The notes under the pieces: generated by a model
The model's database searches: none
The model's input: only the letters and a program-made list of their open reading frames with translations
Told to the model about the DNA's origin: nothing
Shown here: positions 8,963 to 20,200 of the stretch, in pieces
Numbering within the stretch: the first letter of the stretch is position 1
How the letters are laid out: every line of letters starts with the position of its first letter
Translations under genes and position numbers: made by a program
Assembly (NCBI GenBank): GCA_023091665.1
Contig: JALJCQ010000015.1
Coordinates: 62,001 to 126,000 of the forward strand
DNA: 64,000 nucleotides
Reading direction: 5' to 3'
Origin: Pythium myriotylum
Taxonomy: Eukaryota; Oomycota; Peronosporomycetes; Pythiales; Pythiaceae

Positions 8963-9798
8963 TTTCCTTTTCCTTTTGCCCCTCTTTTCTTCACCCGTCG
9001 ACACCATCCAGCCGTCGCTCTCCTCTTCGCCTTGCTTGCTCTTCCGTCGCCTCGCCTCGAAAATCCATCCTTTCTCTCTCCTTCGACCTTCCTGCCCTGC
9101 CGTTCTCGTACATCCTACCGCGTACCTCTTCCTGCTTTGGCGCTGCTTCACACTCTTGTCAACGGACCTCACATCGGACAAAACGAGCACAGCGCACACC
9201 ACACTACGCCGTAGCTCTCGACCACCTTCTCAGCCTCACAAAGTACAAGACGATGAGTGAGATCACGGCCGAGAGCAAGCTCGAGACCAAGAGCAAGCGC
9301 GAGCACAAGACCACGCCCGAGACCAAGACCAAGAGCAAGCCCGAGACCAAGGCCAAGACCAAAACCAAGACGGCTCCACTCCACGCCGCCACCTCGCGAG
9401 CGACGCCATCACTCCACACTGCGTGGTGCATCCGCCGACGCGATTGTCTCGATCGTCTCGATCGACCCCGGACCCGAACGACATTCGGACATTCGGGCAT
9501 TCGGGCATTCGGACATTTGGTCAGGTGCGCTCGCGTGCGCACGTGACAGAGTGCGCGGGTGACTGTTGTTGTTGTTGTGAGGGTGCGAGAAGGAGATAGA
9601 AGTGAAGCAATGTTTGTGGGGTGTTTGTATTGTATTTGTGTGTGATGTTTGAAGGCGGGCGGCGGTAGCGTGGTGTTTGTGTGGTTGTTGGGGTGTGTTG
9701 TGTGGTGTGAGGGTGTGTGTGGGCGCGTTGTGGTGGTTGTGGCGTGTGTGTGTTTGTGCGTGGTATGTGTACTGAAATGTGATAGGTAGGTGGTGTAA
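8890..9798 (+). repeat. 909-bp tRNA-Lys repeat unit
   Basis: Same spacer as the unit at 623, carrying the CCTTTTGCCC variant after the tRNA. It ends at the stub at 9799. Confidence 0.93.
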
Positions 9799-9814
9799 GC
9801 CCGTCTAGCTCAGT
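9799..9814 (+). repeat. tRNA-Lys 5' stub: target-site duplication of short element copy 2
   Basis: GCCCGTCTAGCTCAGT is followed by TTCAAGGCGTCTGTATT, the same junction as at the LINE insertions. The partner copy is the start of the tRNA at 10609. Confidence 0.9.
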
Positions 9815-10608
9815 TTCAAGGCGTCTGTATTGCTGCACTAGCATTTACGACTGACTTCTAACTGCTCGCTAATCCCGTGCGGGTTTTATGTTGCTAAGGT
9901 TCGGTTGAGTCTCGTGGTTGGCTGGTCGGTTTGTGCTGAGAGGATGAATCCTTGCGTCATGGTTCGTTGGGTTGTTGAGGTGGTTGTTCTGTTGTCGTTG
10001 AAGCTGGGTACTGGGTTAACTTGACCTTCATTTGCTGGTTTGCTGGTATGTTGATGCTGGGTGAGTTGAGTGTTGGTTGGGTTGAAGCTGGGTTGGCTGA
10101 ATGCCGGTTGGGTTGAAGCTGGGTTGGCTGAATGCCGGTTGGGTTGATGCTGGGTTGCTTGAATGCTGGTTGGGTTGAGGTTGGTGTCGGTGAGTGCTGG
10201 TTGGGTTGAGGTTGGTGTCGGTGAGTGTTGGTTACCCAACGGTCTCGTGAGTGAAGGTTGGTGGCTGGGTGCCGTGAGTGTTGGTCACGGCGTGGGTTGA
10301 TCAGCGGTGGGTTGATATTAGAGTCGACCGGGTGGCCGAGCTCTGGCGCGCGCTCTCCATGTGGTGAATGTCGGCTCTCCCGATGAAGCCGAAGGAAGCA
10401 CGCATGGGATGCCGACTGGTCGGCGCGGTGGCGGCAGCGTCCCGATGCCAAGCTTCTTGCGCTTGGTCTTGGCTCTCGCAGCACCCTTGGTCATGGCGAC
10501 TGGGTGTGGAGAGGGTCGGGGGTGATGGGCTGGCAGCTGGGCTGGGTGCTTGGACTGGACACTTCTGGACTTGGTCACTTGAGGCGTAGCGAGCAAATTG
10601 CGAAGTGG
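9815..10608 (-). mobile_element. Short tRNA-targeted element, copy 2 (794 bp)
   Basis: The left end, TTCAAGGCGTCTGTATT, is the same 17 bp as the LINE end, and the right end ...GAAGTGG resembles the LINE's ...GAAGTGA. Between them the sequence is unrelated to the LINE: a GT-rich minisatellite block and a stretch with low-complexity ORFs (Thr/Gln/Asn/Pro-rich on the minus strand). No transposase or RT is present. Insertion site, orientation and duplication equal those of the LINE, so it is best explained as a non-autonomous partner moved by the LINE machinery through the shared 3' tail (inference). Confidence 0.82.
10070..10235. repeat. Minisatellite, ~31-bp units, in short element copy 2
   Basis: Two copies of the GAAGCTGGGTTGGCTGAATG unit and two of the GAGGTTGGTGTCGGTGAGTG unit are present. 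Copy 1 has one and three. Confidence 0.8.
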
Positions 10609-10681
10609 GCCCGTCTAGCTCAGTCGGTAGAGCGCACGACTCTTAATCGTGTGGTCGTGGGTTCGAGCCCCACGGTGGGTG
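10609..10681 (+). tRNA. tRNA-Lys (CTT), copy 3
   Basis: Identical to copy 1; rebuilt at the right edge of short element copy 2. Confidence 0.97.
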
Positions 10682-11517
10682 TTTCCTTTTCCCTTTGCCC
10701 CTCTTTTCTTCACCCGTCGACACCATCCAGCCGTCGCTCTCCTCTTCGCCTTGCTTGCTCTTCCGTCGCCTCGCCTCGAAAATCCATCCTTTCTCTCTCC
10801 TTCGACCTTCCTGCCCTGCCGTTCTCGTACATCCTACCGCGTACCTCTTCCTGCTTTGGCGCTGCTTCACACTCTTGTCAACGGACCTCACATCGGACAA
10901 AACGAGCACAGCGCACACCACACTACGCCGTAGCTCTCGACCACCTTCTCAGCCTCACAAAGTACAAGACGATGAGTGAGATCACGGCCGAGAGCAAGCT
11001 CGAGACCAAGAGCAAGCGCGAGCACAAGACCACGCCCGAGACCAAGACCAAGAGCAAGCCCGAGACCAAGGCCAAGACCAAAACCAAGACGGCTCCACTC
11101 CACGCCGCCACCTCGCGAGCGACGCCATCACTCCACACTGCGTGGTGCATCCGCCGACGCGATTGTCTCGATCGTCTCGATCGACCCCGGACCCGAACGA
11201 CATTCGGACATTCGGGCATTCGGGCATTCGGACATTTGGTCAGGTGCGCTCGCGTGCGCACGTGACAGAGTGCGCGGGTGACTGTTGTTGTTGTTGTGAG
11301 GGTGCGAGAAGGAGATAGAAGTGAAGCAATGTTTGTGGGGTGTTTGTATTGTATTTGTGTGTGATGTTTGAAGGCGGGCGGCGGTAGCGTGGTGTTTGTG
11401 TGGTTGTTGGGGTGTGTTGTGTGGTGTGAGGGTGTGTGTGGGCGCGTTGTGGTGGTTGTGGCGTGTGTGTGTTTGTGCGTGGTATGTGTACTGAAATGTG
11501 ATAGGTAGGTGGTGTAA
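10609..11517 (+). repeat. 909-bp tRNA-Lys repeat unit
   Basis: This unit carries the CCCTTTGCCC variant just after the tRNA, shared with the units at 12328, 13238 and 14147. Confidence 0.93.
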
Positions 11518-11533
11518 GCCCGTCTAGCTCAGT
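11518..11533 (+). repeat. tRNA-Lys 5' stub: target-site duplication of short element copy 3
   Basis: Same 16-nt stub and junction as at 9799. Because 9799-11517 and 11518-13237 match almost base for base, this insertion may have been copied by array duplication rather than being a new transposition. Confidence 0.88.
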
Positions 11534-12327
11534 TTCAAGGCGTCTGTATTGCTGCACTAGCATTTACGACTGACTTCTAACTGCTCGCTAATCCCGTGCG
11601 GGTTTTATGTTGCTAAGGTTCGGTTGAGTCTCGTGGTTGGCTGGTCGGTTTGTGCTGAGAGGATGAATCCTTGCGTCATGGTTCGTTGGGTTGTTGAGGT
11701 GGTTGTTCTGTTGTCGTTGAAGCTGGGTACTGGGTTAACTTGACCTTCATTTGCTGGTTTGCTGGTATGTTGATGCTGGGTGAGTTGAGTGTTGGTTGGG
11801 TTGAAGCTGGGTTGGCTGAATGCCGGTTGGGTTGAAGCTGGGTTGGCTGAATGCCGGTTGGGTTGATGCTGGGTTGCTTGAATGCTGGTTGGGTTGAGGT
11901 TGGTGTCGGTGAGTGCTGGTTGGGTTGAGGTTGGTGTCGGTGAGTGTTGGTTACCCAACGGTCTCGTGAGTGAAGGTTGGTGGCTGGGTGCCGTGAGTGT
12001 TGGTCACGGCGTGGGTTGATCAGCGGTGGGTTGATATTAGAGTCGACCGGGTGGCCGAGCTCTGGCGCGCGCTCTCCATGTGGTGAATGTCGGCTCTCCC
12101 GATGAAGCCGAAGGAAGCACGCATGGGATGCCGACTGGTCGGCGCGGTGGCGGCAGCGTCCCGATGCCAAGCTTCTTGCGCTTGGTCTTGGCTCTCGCAG
12201 CACCCTTGGTCATGGCGACTGGGTGTGGAGAGGGTCGGGGGTGATGGGCTGGCAGCTGGGCTGGGTGCTTGGACTGGACACTTCTGGACTTGGTCACTTG
12301 AGGCGTAGCGAGCAAATTGCGAAGTGG
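11534..12327 (-). mobile_element. Short tRNA-targeted element, copy 3 (794 bp)
   Basis: It appears identical to 9815-10608, including the GAAGTGG right junction and the minisatellite unit number. The pair is offset by 1719 bp, that is one short element plus one tRNA unit plus one stub. Confidence 0.82.
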
Positions 12328-12400
12328 GCCCGTCTAGCTCAGTCGGTAGAGCGCACGACTCTTAATCGTGTGGTCGTGGGTTCGAGCCCCACGGTGGGTG
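12328..12400 (+). tRNA. tRNA-Lys (CTT), copy 4
   Basis: Identical to copy 1; first of five uninterrupted units. Confidence 0.97.
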
Positions 12401-13237
12401 TTTCCTTTTCCCTTTGCCCCTCTTTTCTTCACCCGTCGACACCATCCAGCCGTCGCTCTCCTCTTCGCCTTGCTTGCTCTTCCGTCGCCTCGCCTCGAAA
12501 ATCCATCCTTTCTCTCTCCTTCGACCTTCCTGCCCTGCCGTTCTCGTACATCCTACCGCGTACCTCTTCCTGCTTTGGCGCGAGCTTCACACTCTTGTCA
12601 ACGGACCTCACATCGGACAAAACGAGCACAGCGCACACCACACTACGCCGTAGCTCTCGACCACCTTCTCAGCCTCACAAAGTACAAGACGATGAGTGAG
12701 ATCACGGCCGAGAGCAAGCTCGAGACCAAGAGCAAGCGCGAGCACAAGACCACGCCCGAGACCAAGACCAAGAGCAAGCCCGAGACCAAGGCCAAGACCA
12801 AAACCAAGACGGCTCCACTCCACGCCGCCACCTCGCGAGCGACGCCATCACTCCACACTGCGTGGTGCATCCGCCGACGCGATTGTCTCGATCGTCTCGA
12901 TCGACCCCGGACCCGAACGACATTCGGACATTCGGGCATTCGGGCATTCGGACATTTGGTCAGGTGCGCTCGCGTGCGCACGTGACAGAGTGCGCGGGTG
13001 ACTGTTGTTGTTGTTGTGAGGGTGCGAGAAGGAGATAGAAGTGAAGCAATGTTTGTGGGGTGTTTGTATTGTATTTGTGTGTGATGTTTGAAGGCGGGCG
13101 GCGGTAGCGTGGTGTTTGTGTGGTTGTTGGGGTGTGTTGTGTGGTGTGAGGGTGTGTGTGGGCGCGTTGTGGTGGTTGTGGCGTGTGTGTGTTTGTGCGT
13201 GGTATGTGTACTGAAATGTGATAGGTAGGTGGTGTAA

Positions 13238-13310
13238 GCCCGTCTAGCTCAGTCGGTAGAGCGCACGACTCTTAATCGTGTGGTCGTGGGTTCGAGCCCC
13301 ACGGTGGGTG
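13238..13310 (+). tRNA. tRNA-Lys (CTT), copy 5
   Basis: Identical to copy 1; preceded by the normal spacer end GGTGTAA, so this is an unoccupied target site. Confidence 0.97.
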
Positions 13311-14146
13311 TTTCCTTTTCCCTTTGCCCCTCTTTTCTTCACCCGTCGACACCATCCAGCCGTCGCTCTCCTCTTCGCCTTGCTTGCTCTTCCGTCGCCT
13401 CGCCTCGAAAATCCATCCTTTCTCTCTCCTTCGACCTTCCTGCCCTGCCGTTCTCGTACATCCTACCGCGTACCTCTTCCTGCTTTGGCGCTGCTTCACA
13501 CTCTTGTCAACGGACCTCACATCGGACAAAACGAGCACAGCGCACACCACACTACGCCGTAGCTCTCGACCACCTTCTCAGCCTCACAAAGTACAAGACG
13601 ATGAGTGAGATCACGGCCGAGAGCAAGCTCGAGACCAAGAGCAAGCGCGAGCACAAGACCACGCCCGAGACCAAGACCAAGAGCAAGCCCGAGACCAAGG
13701 CCAAGACCAAAACCAAGACGGCTCCACTCCACGCCGCCACCTCGCGAGCGACGCCATCACTCCACACTGCGTGGTGCATCCGCCGACGCGATTGTCTCGA
13801 TCGTCTCGATCGACCCCGGACCCGAACGACATTCGGACATTCGGGCATTCGGGCATTCGGACATTTGGTCAGGTGCGCTCGCGTGCGCACGTGACAGAGT
13901 GCGCGGGTGACTGTTGTTGTTGTTGTGAGGGTGCGAGAAGGAGATAGAAGTGAAGCAATGTTTGTGGGGTGTTTGTATTGTATTTGTGTGTGATGTTTGA
14001 AGGCGGGCGGCGGTAGCGTGGTGTTTGTGTGGTTGTTGGGGTGTGTTGTGTGGTGTGAGGGTGTGTGTGGGCGCGTTGTGGTGGTTGTGGCGTGTGTGTG
14101 TTTGTGCGTGGTATGTGTACTGAAATGTGATAGGTAGGTGGTGTAA

Positions 14147-14219
14147 GCCCGTCTAGCTCAGTCGGTAGAGCGCACGACTCTTAATCGTGTGGTCGTGGGT
14201 TCGAGCCCCACGGTGGGTG
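14147..14219 (+). tRNA. tRNA-Lys (CTT), copy 6
   Basis: Identical to copy 1; unoccupied site. Confidence 0.97.
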
Positions 14220-15056
14220 TTTCCTTTTCCCTTTGCCCCTCTTTTCTTCACCCGTCGACACCATCCAGCCGTCGCTCTCCTCTTCGCCTTGCTTGCTCTT
14301 CCGTCGCCTCGCCTCGAAAATCCATCCTTTCTCTCTCCTTCGACCTTCCTGCCCTGCCGTTCTCGTACATCCTACCGCGTACCTCTTCCTGCTTTGGCGC
14401 GAGCTTCACACTCTTGTCAACGGACCTCACATCGGACAAAACGAGCACAGCGCACACCACACTACGCCGTAGCTCTCGACCACCTTCTCAGCCTCACAAA
14501 GTACAAGACGATGAGTGAGATCACGGCCGAGAGCAAGCTCGAGACCAAGAGCAAGCGCGAGCACAAGACCACGCCCGAGACCAAGACCAAGAGCAAGCCC
14601 GAGACCAAGGCCAAGACCAAAACCAAGACGGCTCCACTCCACGCCGCCACCTCGCGAGCGACGCCATCACTCCACACTGCGTGGTGCATCCGCCGACGCG
14701 ATTGTCTCGATCGTCTCGATCGACCCCGGACCCGAACGACATTCGGACATTCGGGCATTCGGGCATTCGGACATTTGGTCAGGTGCGCTCGCGTGCGCAC
14801 GTGACAGAGTGCGCGGGTGACTGTTGTTGTTGTTGTGAGGGTGCGAGAAGGAGATAGAAGTGAAGCAATGTTTGTGGGGTGTTTGTATTGTATTTGTGTG
14901 TGATGTTTGAAGGCGGGCGGCGGTAGCGTGGTGTTTGTGTGGTTGTTGGGGTGTGTTGTGTGGTGTGAGGGTGTGTGTGGGCGCGTTGTGGTGGTTGTGG
15001 CGTGTGTGTGTTTGTGCGTGGTATGTGTACTGAAATGTGATAGGTAGGTGGTGTAA

Positions 15057-15129
15057 GCCCGTCTAGCTCAGTCGGTAGAGCGCACGACTCTTAATCGTGT
15101 GGTCGTGGGTTCGAGCCCCACGGTGGGTG
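15057..15129 (+). tRNA. tRNA-Lys (CTT), copy 7
   Basis: Identical to copy 1; unoccupied site. Confidence 0.97.
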
Positions 15130-15965
15130 TTTCCTTTTCCTTTTGCCCCTCTTTTCTTCACCCGTCGACACCATCCAGCCGTCGCTCTCCTCTTCGCCTT
15201 GCTTGCTCTTCCGTCGCCTCGCCTCGAAAATCCATCCTTTCTCTCTCCTTCGACCTTCCTGCCCTGCCGTTCTCGTACATCCTACCGCGTACCTCTTCCT
15301 GCTTTGGCGCTGCTTCACACTCTTGTCAACGGACCTCACATCGGACAAAACGAGCACAGCGCACACCACACTACGCCGTAGCTCTCGACCACCTTCTCAG
15401 CCTCACAAAGTACAAGACGATGAGTGAGATCACGGCCGAGAGCAAGCTCGAGACCAAGAGCAAGCGCGAGCACAAGACCACGCCCGAGACCAAGACCAAG
15501 AGCAAGCCCGAGACCAAGGCCAAGACCAAAACCAAGACGGCTCCACTCCACGCCGCCACCTCGCGAGCGACGCCATCACTCCACACTGCGTGGTGCATCC
15601 GCCGACGCGATTGTCTCGATCGTCTCGATCGACCCCGGACCCGAACGACATTCGGACATTCGGGCATTCGGGCATTCGGACATTTGGTCAGGTGCGCTCG
15701 CGTGCGCACGTGACAGAGTGCGCGGGTGACTGTTGTTGTTGTTGTGAGGGTGCGAGAAGGAGATAGAAGTGAAGCAATGTTTGTGGGGTGTTTGTATTGT
15801 ATTTGTGTGTGATGTTTGAAGGCGGGCGGCGGTAGCGTGGTGTTTGTGTGGTTGTTGGGGTGTGTTGTGTGGTGTGAGGGTGTGTGTGGGCGCGTTGTGG
15901 TGGTTGTGGCGTGTGTGTGTTTGTGCGTGGTATGTGTACTGAAATGTGATAGGTAGGTGGTGTAA

Positions 15966-16038
15966 GCCCGTCTAGCTCAGTCGGTAGAGCGCACGACTCT
16001 TAATCGTGTGGTCGTGGGTTCGAGCCCCACGGTGGGTG
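15966..16038 (+). tRNA. tRNA-Lys (CTT), copy 8
   Basis: Identical to copy 1; last unit before LINE copy 2. Confidence 0.97.
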
Positions 16039-16874
16039 TTTCCTTTTCCTTTTGCCCCTCTTTTCTTCACCCGTCGACACCATCCAGCCGTCGCTCTCCT
16101 CTTCGCCTTGCTTGCTCTTCCGTCGCCTCGCCTCGAAAATCCATCCTTTCTCTCTCCTTCGACCTTCCTGCCCTGCCGTTCTCGTACATCCTACCGCGTA
16201 CCTCTTCCTGCTTTGGCGCTGCTTCACACTCTTGTCAACGGACCTCACATCGGACAAAACGAGCACAGCGCACACCACACTACGCCGTAGCTCTCGACCA
16301 CCTTCTCAGCCTCACAAAGTACAAGACGATGAGTGAGATCACGGCCGAGAGCAAGCTCGAGACCAAGAGCAAGCGCGAGCACAAGACCACGCCCGAGACC
16401 AAGACCAAGAGCAAGCCCGAGACCAAGGCCAAGACCAAAACCAAGACGGCTCCACTCCACGCCGCCACCTCGCGAGCGACGCCATCACTCCACACTGCGT
16501 GGTGCATCCGCCGACGCGATTGTCTCGATCGTCTCGATCGACCCCGGACCCGAACGACATTCGGACATTCGGGCATTCGGGCATTCGGACATTTGGTCAG
16601 GTGCGCTCGCGTGCGCACGTGACAGAGTGCGCGGGTGACTGTTGTTGTTGTTGTGAGGGTGCGAGAAGGAGATAGAAGTGAAGCAATGTTTGTGGGGTGT
16701 TTGTATTGTATTTGTGTGTGATGTTTGAAGGCGGGCGGCGGTAGCGTGGTGTTTGTGTGGTTGTTGGGGTGTGTTGTGTGGTGTGAGGGTGTGTGTGGGC
16801 GCGTTGTGGTGGTTGTGGCGTGTGTGTGTTTGTGCGTGGTATGTGTACTGAAATGTGATAGGTAGGTGGTGTAA

Positions 16875-16890
16875 GCCCGTCTAGCTCAGT
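16875..16890 (+). repeat. tRNA-Lys 5' stub: target-site duplication of LINE copy 2
   Basis: GCCCGTCTAGCTCAGT then TTCAAGG, exactly as at 1532. The partner copy is the start of the tRNA at 24231. Confidence 0.9.
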
Positions 16891-17074
16891 TTCAAGGCGT
16901 CTGTATTAACTAAAATTAATGCGACTATGACTACTCTAATCTACCTCGTCGATGAATATTATACACTTGACTAGTATGTGACGAGGCTGGGAGCTTCAAT
17001 TGTTGAGTTGTTGGTTGACTTCCGTTGGTCTTGACTGGTCTAGGTACTTGTTTTAGCACATCGGTTGGATAACT

Positions 17075-17149
17075 GCGGTTAGCTCAAATGGTTATGAGCG
17101 TGGACCCCGATGTTGTCGGTCGCGCGGGTTCGATCCCCACCTCGGGGAG
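17075..17149 (+). other. tRNA-like sequence in the LINE 3' UTR, copy 2
   Basis: Same A-box and B-box arrangement as at 1732-1806, with no visible change between copies. Confidence 0.6.
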
Positions 17150-17281
17150 GTTTCTTGTGCTAGTGGTTTCGCTTGACTTCGGCCGCGAGGGTACGCTCTG
17201 ATTCCAAAACGAGGTTGGTTTCGAGCCAGTATTGAAAGCAAGCACCCGCACTGAAGAAGAAGAAACGGCAGGAAATCGCTT

Positions 17282-20200
17282 TTATGCCAAAAAGCGAACT
17301 GCAAACAACCCCATGTTGTTTTGCAGGAAGGCACCGAAAGAAGGCGTAGACTGGAGACTTGACAACACAACCTGAAGCGAAGCACGCTGCGCATCGTCGT
17401 ACACACGTCGAAGACACGCACGCACATGAGCACCCACAGTCGTATACACCACACGCAGTGCTGCAATTGTTGGCATCGGGGACCGCCCGTTGAACAGTCG
17501 CCCATTGCGTTCAGTCCACAACAGGTGAAGCACCACAGCACGGATGACTTGCCACAGGTCTTGGATTTCTTCTGTGTGGTCCTTCCACACGGGAGCAACG
17601 CGGATGGCTTTACCGAAGACAATGTCGGTCCAGGAGGGTCGAGATGTGAAGAACACCGACATATCACGGAAGATGTCGCGCCATATCACAGTCGGCAGCA
17701 CACACTCGAAGAACAAATGACGCGCCGTCTCCACTGAGTTGCAGCCTGGTCGAACACAGTACACGATGCCGGGATTTGCCACCGTCATGAACGAGAAGCG
17801 TGAGCGAGTCGGTAACAAGCCGTACGCCAAGCGGAACTGGAGGTCTTCGTATATCGGGAGAAGCAACACACGAAGCCGCTTGCGTAGCTTGTTGAATCGG
17901 AGGACCACGTCTGTAGGCGCTCGAGGGTCGTGGAAGAACAGCGGATGCGTTCTCGTCGGCTCTGGAGCTTGCCACACCAGGCGGAGCAGTTGGGATCGTG
18001 GAATGCGCGGCACCCAGCACACACGGTCGTTGATCTTCACACCGACTCGCGGATGTTGGTGCTCAGGCGCCGTCGGTAGCACTCCATCGACTGGGACAGA
18101 GCACATTGTGCAGAGACGCCCGAAAACTTGCGTGGCTTCCTCGTGAAGCTTGAGCAGCCACGTGTACTGTCGATACGGGGTGATGGAGACTTGGGTGTAG
18201 TCGACATGTCGCTCAGCAAACTCGATCGCGCTCGGCCACTTGTCGCCTTCACCAGCGAAGTCACGAAGAGATCGCAACTGAAAGACACGGGCAACTTGCC
18301 GACGGAAGCTTCGTTGCGGCTCTGCAATCATGCTGAGAGAACGATGCTGGGACGGCGTTGTGTCGGAACGGCTGGTTGGGAGGAACTGGAAGTTCTTGTC
18401 GCCATGGAACCAGATCGGTTGGTCGAGTGCAAACGCAAGACGGTCTTCTGGAGGGAGGTCGAGCCACGACACCGGCCACTTGATAGCGTACCAAGTCTTC
18501 CAGGCCGCACGCCACCACGAAGAGAGCTGGTCCCACTCGATCGAGCCTCGATGCCGCCACGGACTGACGTAGAGAAAGTCGAGTGGCCTCTGCGGGCCCC
18601 ACCGCGGAAGACTGATCCGCAGCAGCTCGACTCCTGCTACCGTCCAGTTGCCGGTCGTCGATGCCGAAGCTGCCGTGAACTGAAGCAGGAGCTGCAGTGA
18701 CTGTCGCTTGAGCACACCGTCGAGACTCGGTACCTGCAGACCCCCAGACTCGCGCGGCAGGTTGACAAATTCGTTCGAGATCAACTGGACATGCCGAGCG
18801 TCGCGTTCGTAGCGCCGACTCAAGACGAACCGGTGTAGCGCGGCTTGCCACTTCTTCACTCGTCCTGGCGGCACAACAACGTGAGCAGTGTAGTGCCACA
18901 GACGTGAGAGCACCATGGTCTGGGCGACGAGGAGCCTGCCTTGGAGCGTCCGTGCGCGCCGAAACCACTGCTTGAACCCGTCAAAGAAGCGTCGATCGAG
19001 GTCTTCAACAATCAATTCCGTTGTGCGTCGTTGACCGAACAGGAGACCGAGGAACTTGACCGTGGAGTCTTCATCGAGAACCTGCACACCTGGTATGCCC
19101 GGGCATCGCCGCGTTCGATGCAGCGACATCAGCACACACTTGTTCACGTTGAGCTTGGCGCCGGAGCCTTGACAGTATTCTTCGACCAACCCAAGTTGCG
19201 CCTCGACACCAGCGATAGAGCCCGACAGTAACGTCGAGTCGTCGGCGAAGAAAATACTCGCGACGGTGGCATCCGCTGTCAAGCAGATCCCATGTTCTTC
19301 GTGCTGGCGGAGCAGGTTACCGAGTGGCTCGATAACAAGCAAGAACAGCAGCGCCGACAGCGGATCACCTTGCTTGACTCCGCGCGTTGGGCAGAGCGGG
19401 TCTTGCACGAATCCGTTGATCATGAGATGCGCGCGTGGTCGAGTGTACAGGAGCTTCACCCACCCCGAGAACGCCCCGCCACATCCCATCCGATCGAGCA
19501 CCTGAAACATGTAGTTCCAGTTGACGCGGTCGTACGCCTTCTCAAAGTCGAGGAACATGGCGTAGGCTTCCTCGTCGCGCGCGGTGACGAGGTCTTGCAG
19601 GTCACTCACGAAACGAACGTGGTGATGCAGAGAGCGACCACGCACGAAAGCCTTCTGGTCTTGGTGCACAAGCTTGGTCAGGAACAACTGCAGTCGGAAA
19701 GCGAGAACCTTTGACAGTGCCTTCACGTCGACACCCATCAAAGCAATTGGGCGATAGTTGCCTGGGTCAGCTCGGGATCCCTTCTTGTGCAGCAGACTGA
19801 TCGCCGACTGGCGTTGGCACCGAAGAAGCTCGCCTCGCTGAAGTTGGTAGTTGAACACGATCTCCAGGCATTCACCGAACACGTCAGGAGCCACCTGGTA
19901 GAAGGCAGCTGGAAGCCCGTCCATCCCGGGCGCTGACGATGCTCGCATCTTCTTGATTGCACTGGCGAGGTCCGCCGCTGTGATCGGAGCGTTGAGGATA
20001 TTTTGCTCGTCTTCAGACAGTCGGCGGTCGATCGTGTCGAGCATCCGGTCAATCTGGCTCTGCTCAGGCTCTTGGACGACAACACCACCGCGCTCAACAT
20101 CGCCCATGATACCGCCCCAGTGCTGACCGAAGACAGCCGCGATATCCGCGGGGTTGCTGGAGGCAGAGCCATCTCGAAGCCGCACTTCCTCGATGCTGAC

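Larger units (their letters stand above)
12328..16874 (+). repeat. Five uninterrupted tRNA-Lys units
   Basis: Units start at 12328, 13238, 14147, 15057 and 15966. Those at 12328 and 14147 are 910 bp because they read GCGCGAGCTTC where the others read GCGCTGCTTC. The CCCTTTG variant is in the first three and CCTTTTG in the last two. This patchwork indicates unequal exchange or conversion in the array. Confidence 0.93.

Noticed and set aside
9886..10484. Thr/Gln/Asn/Pro-rich minus-strand ORFs in the short element
   Set aside because: They are translations of the minisatellite and change length with its unit number; no domain is visible.
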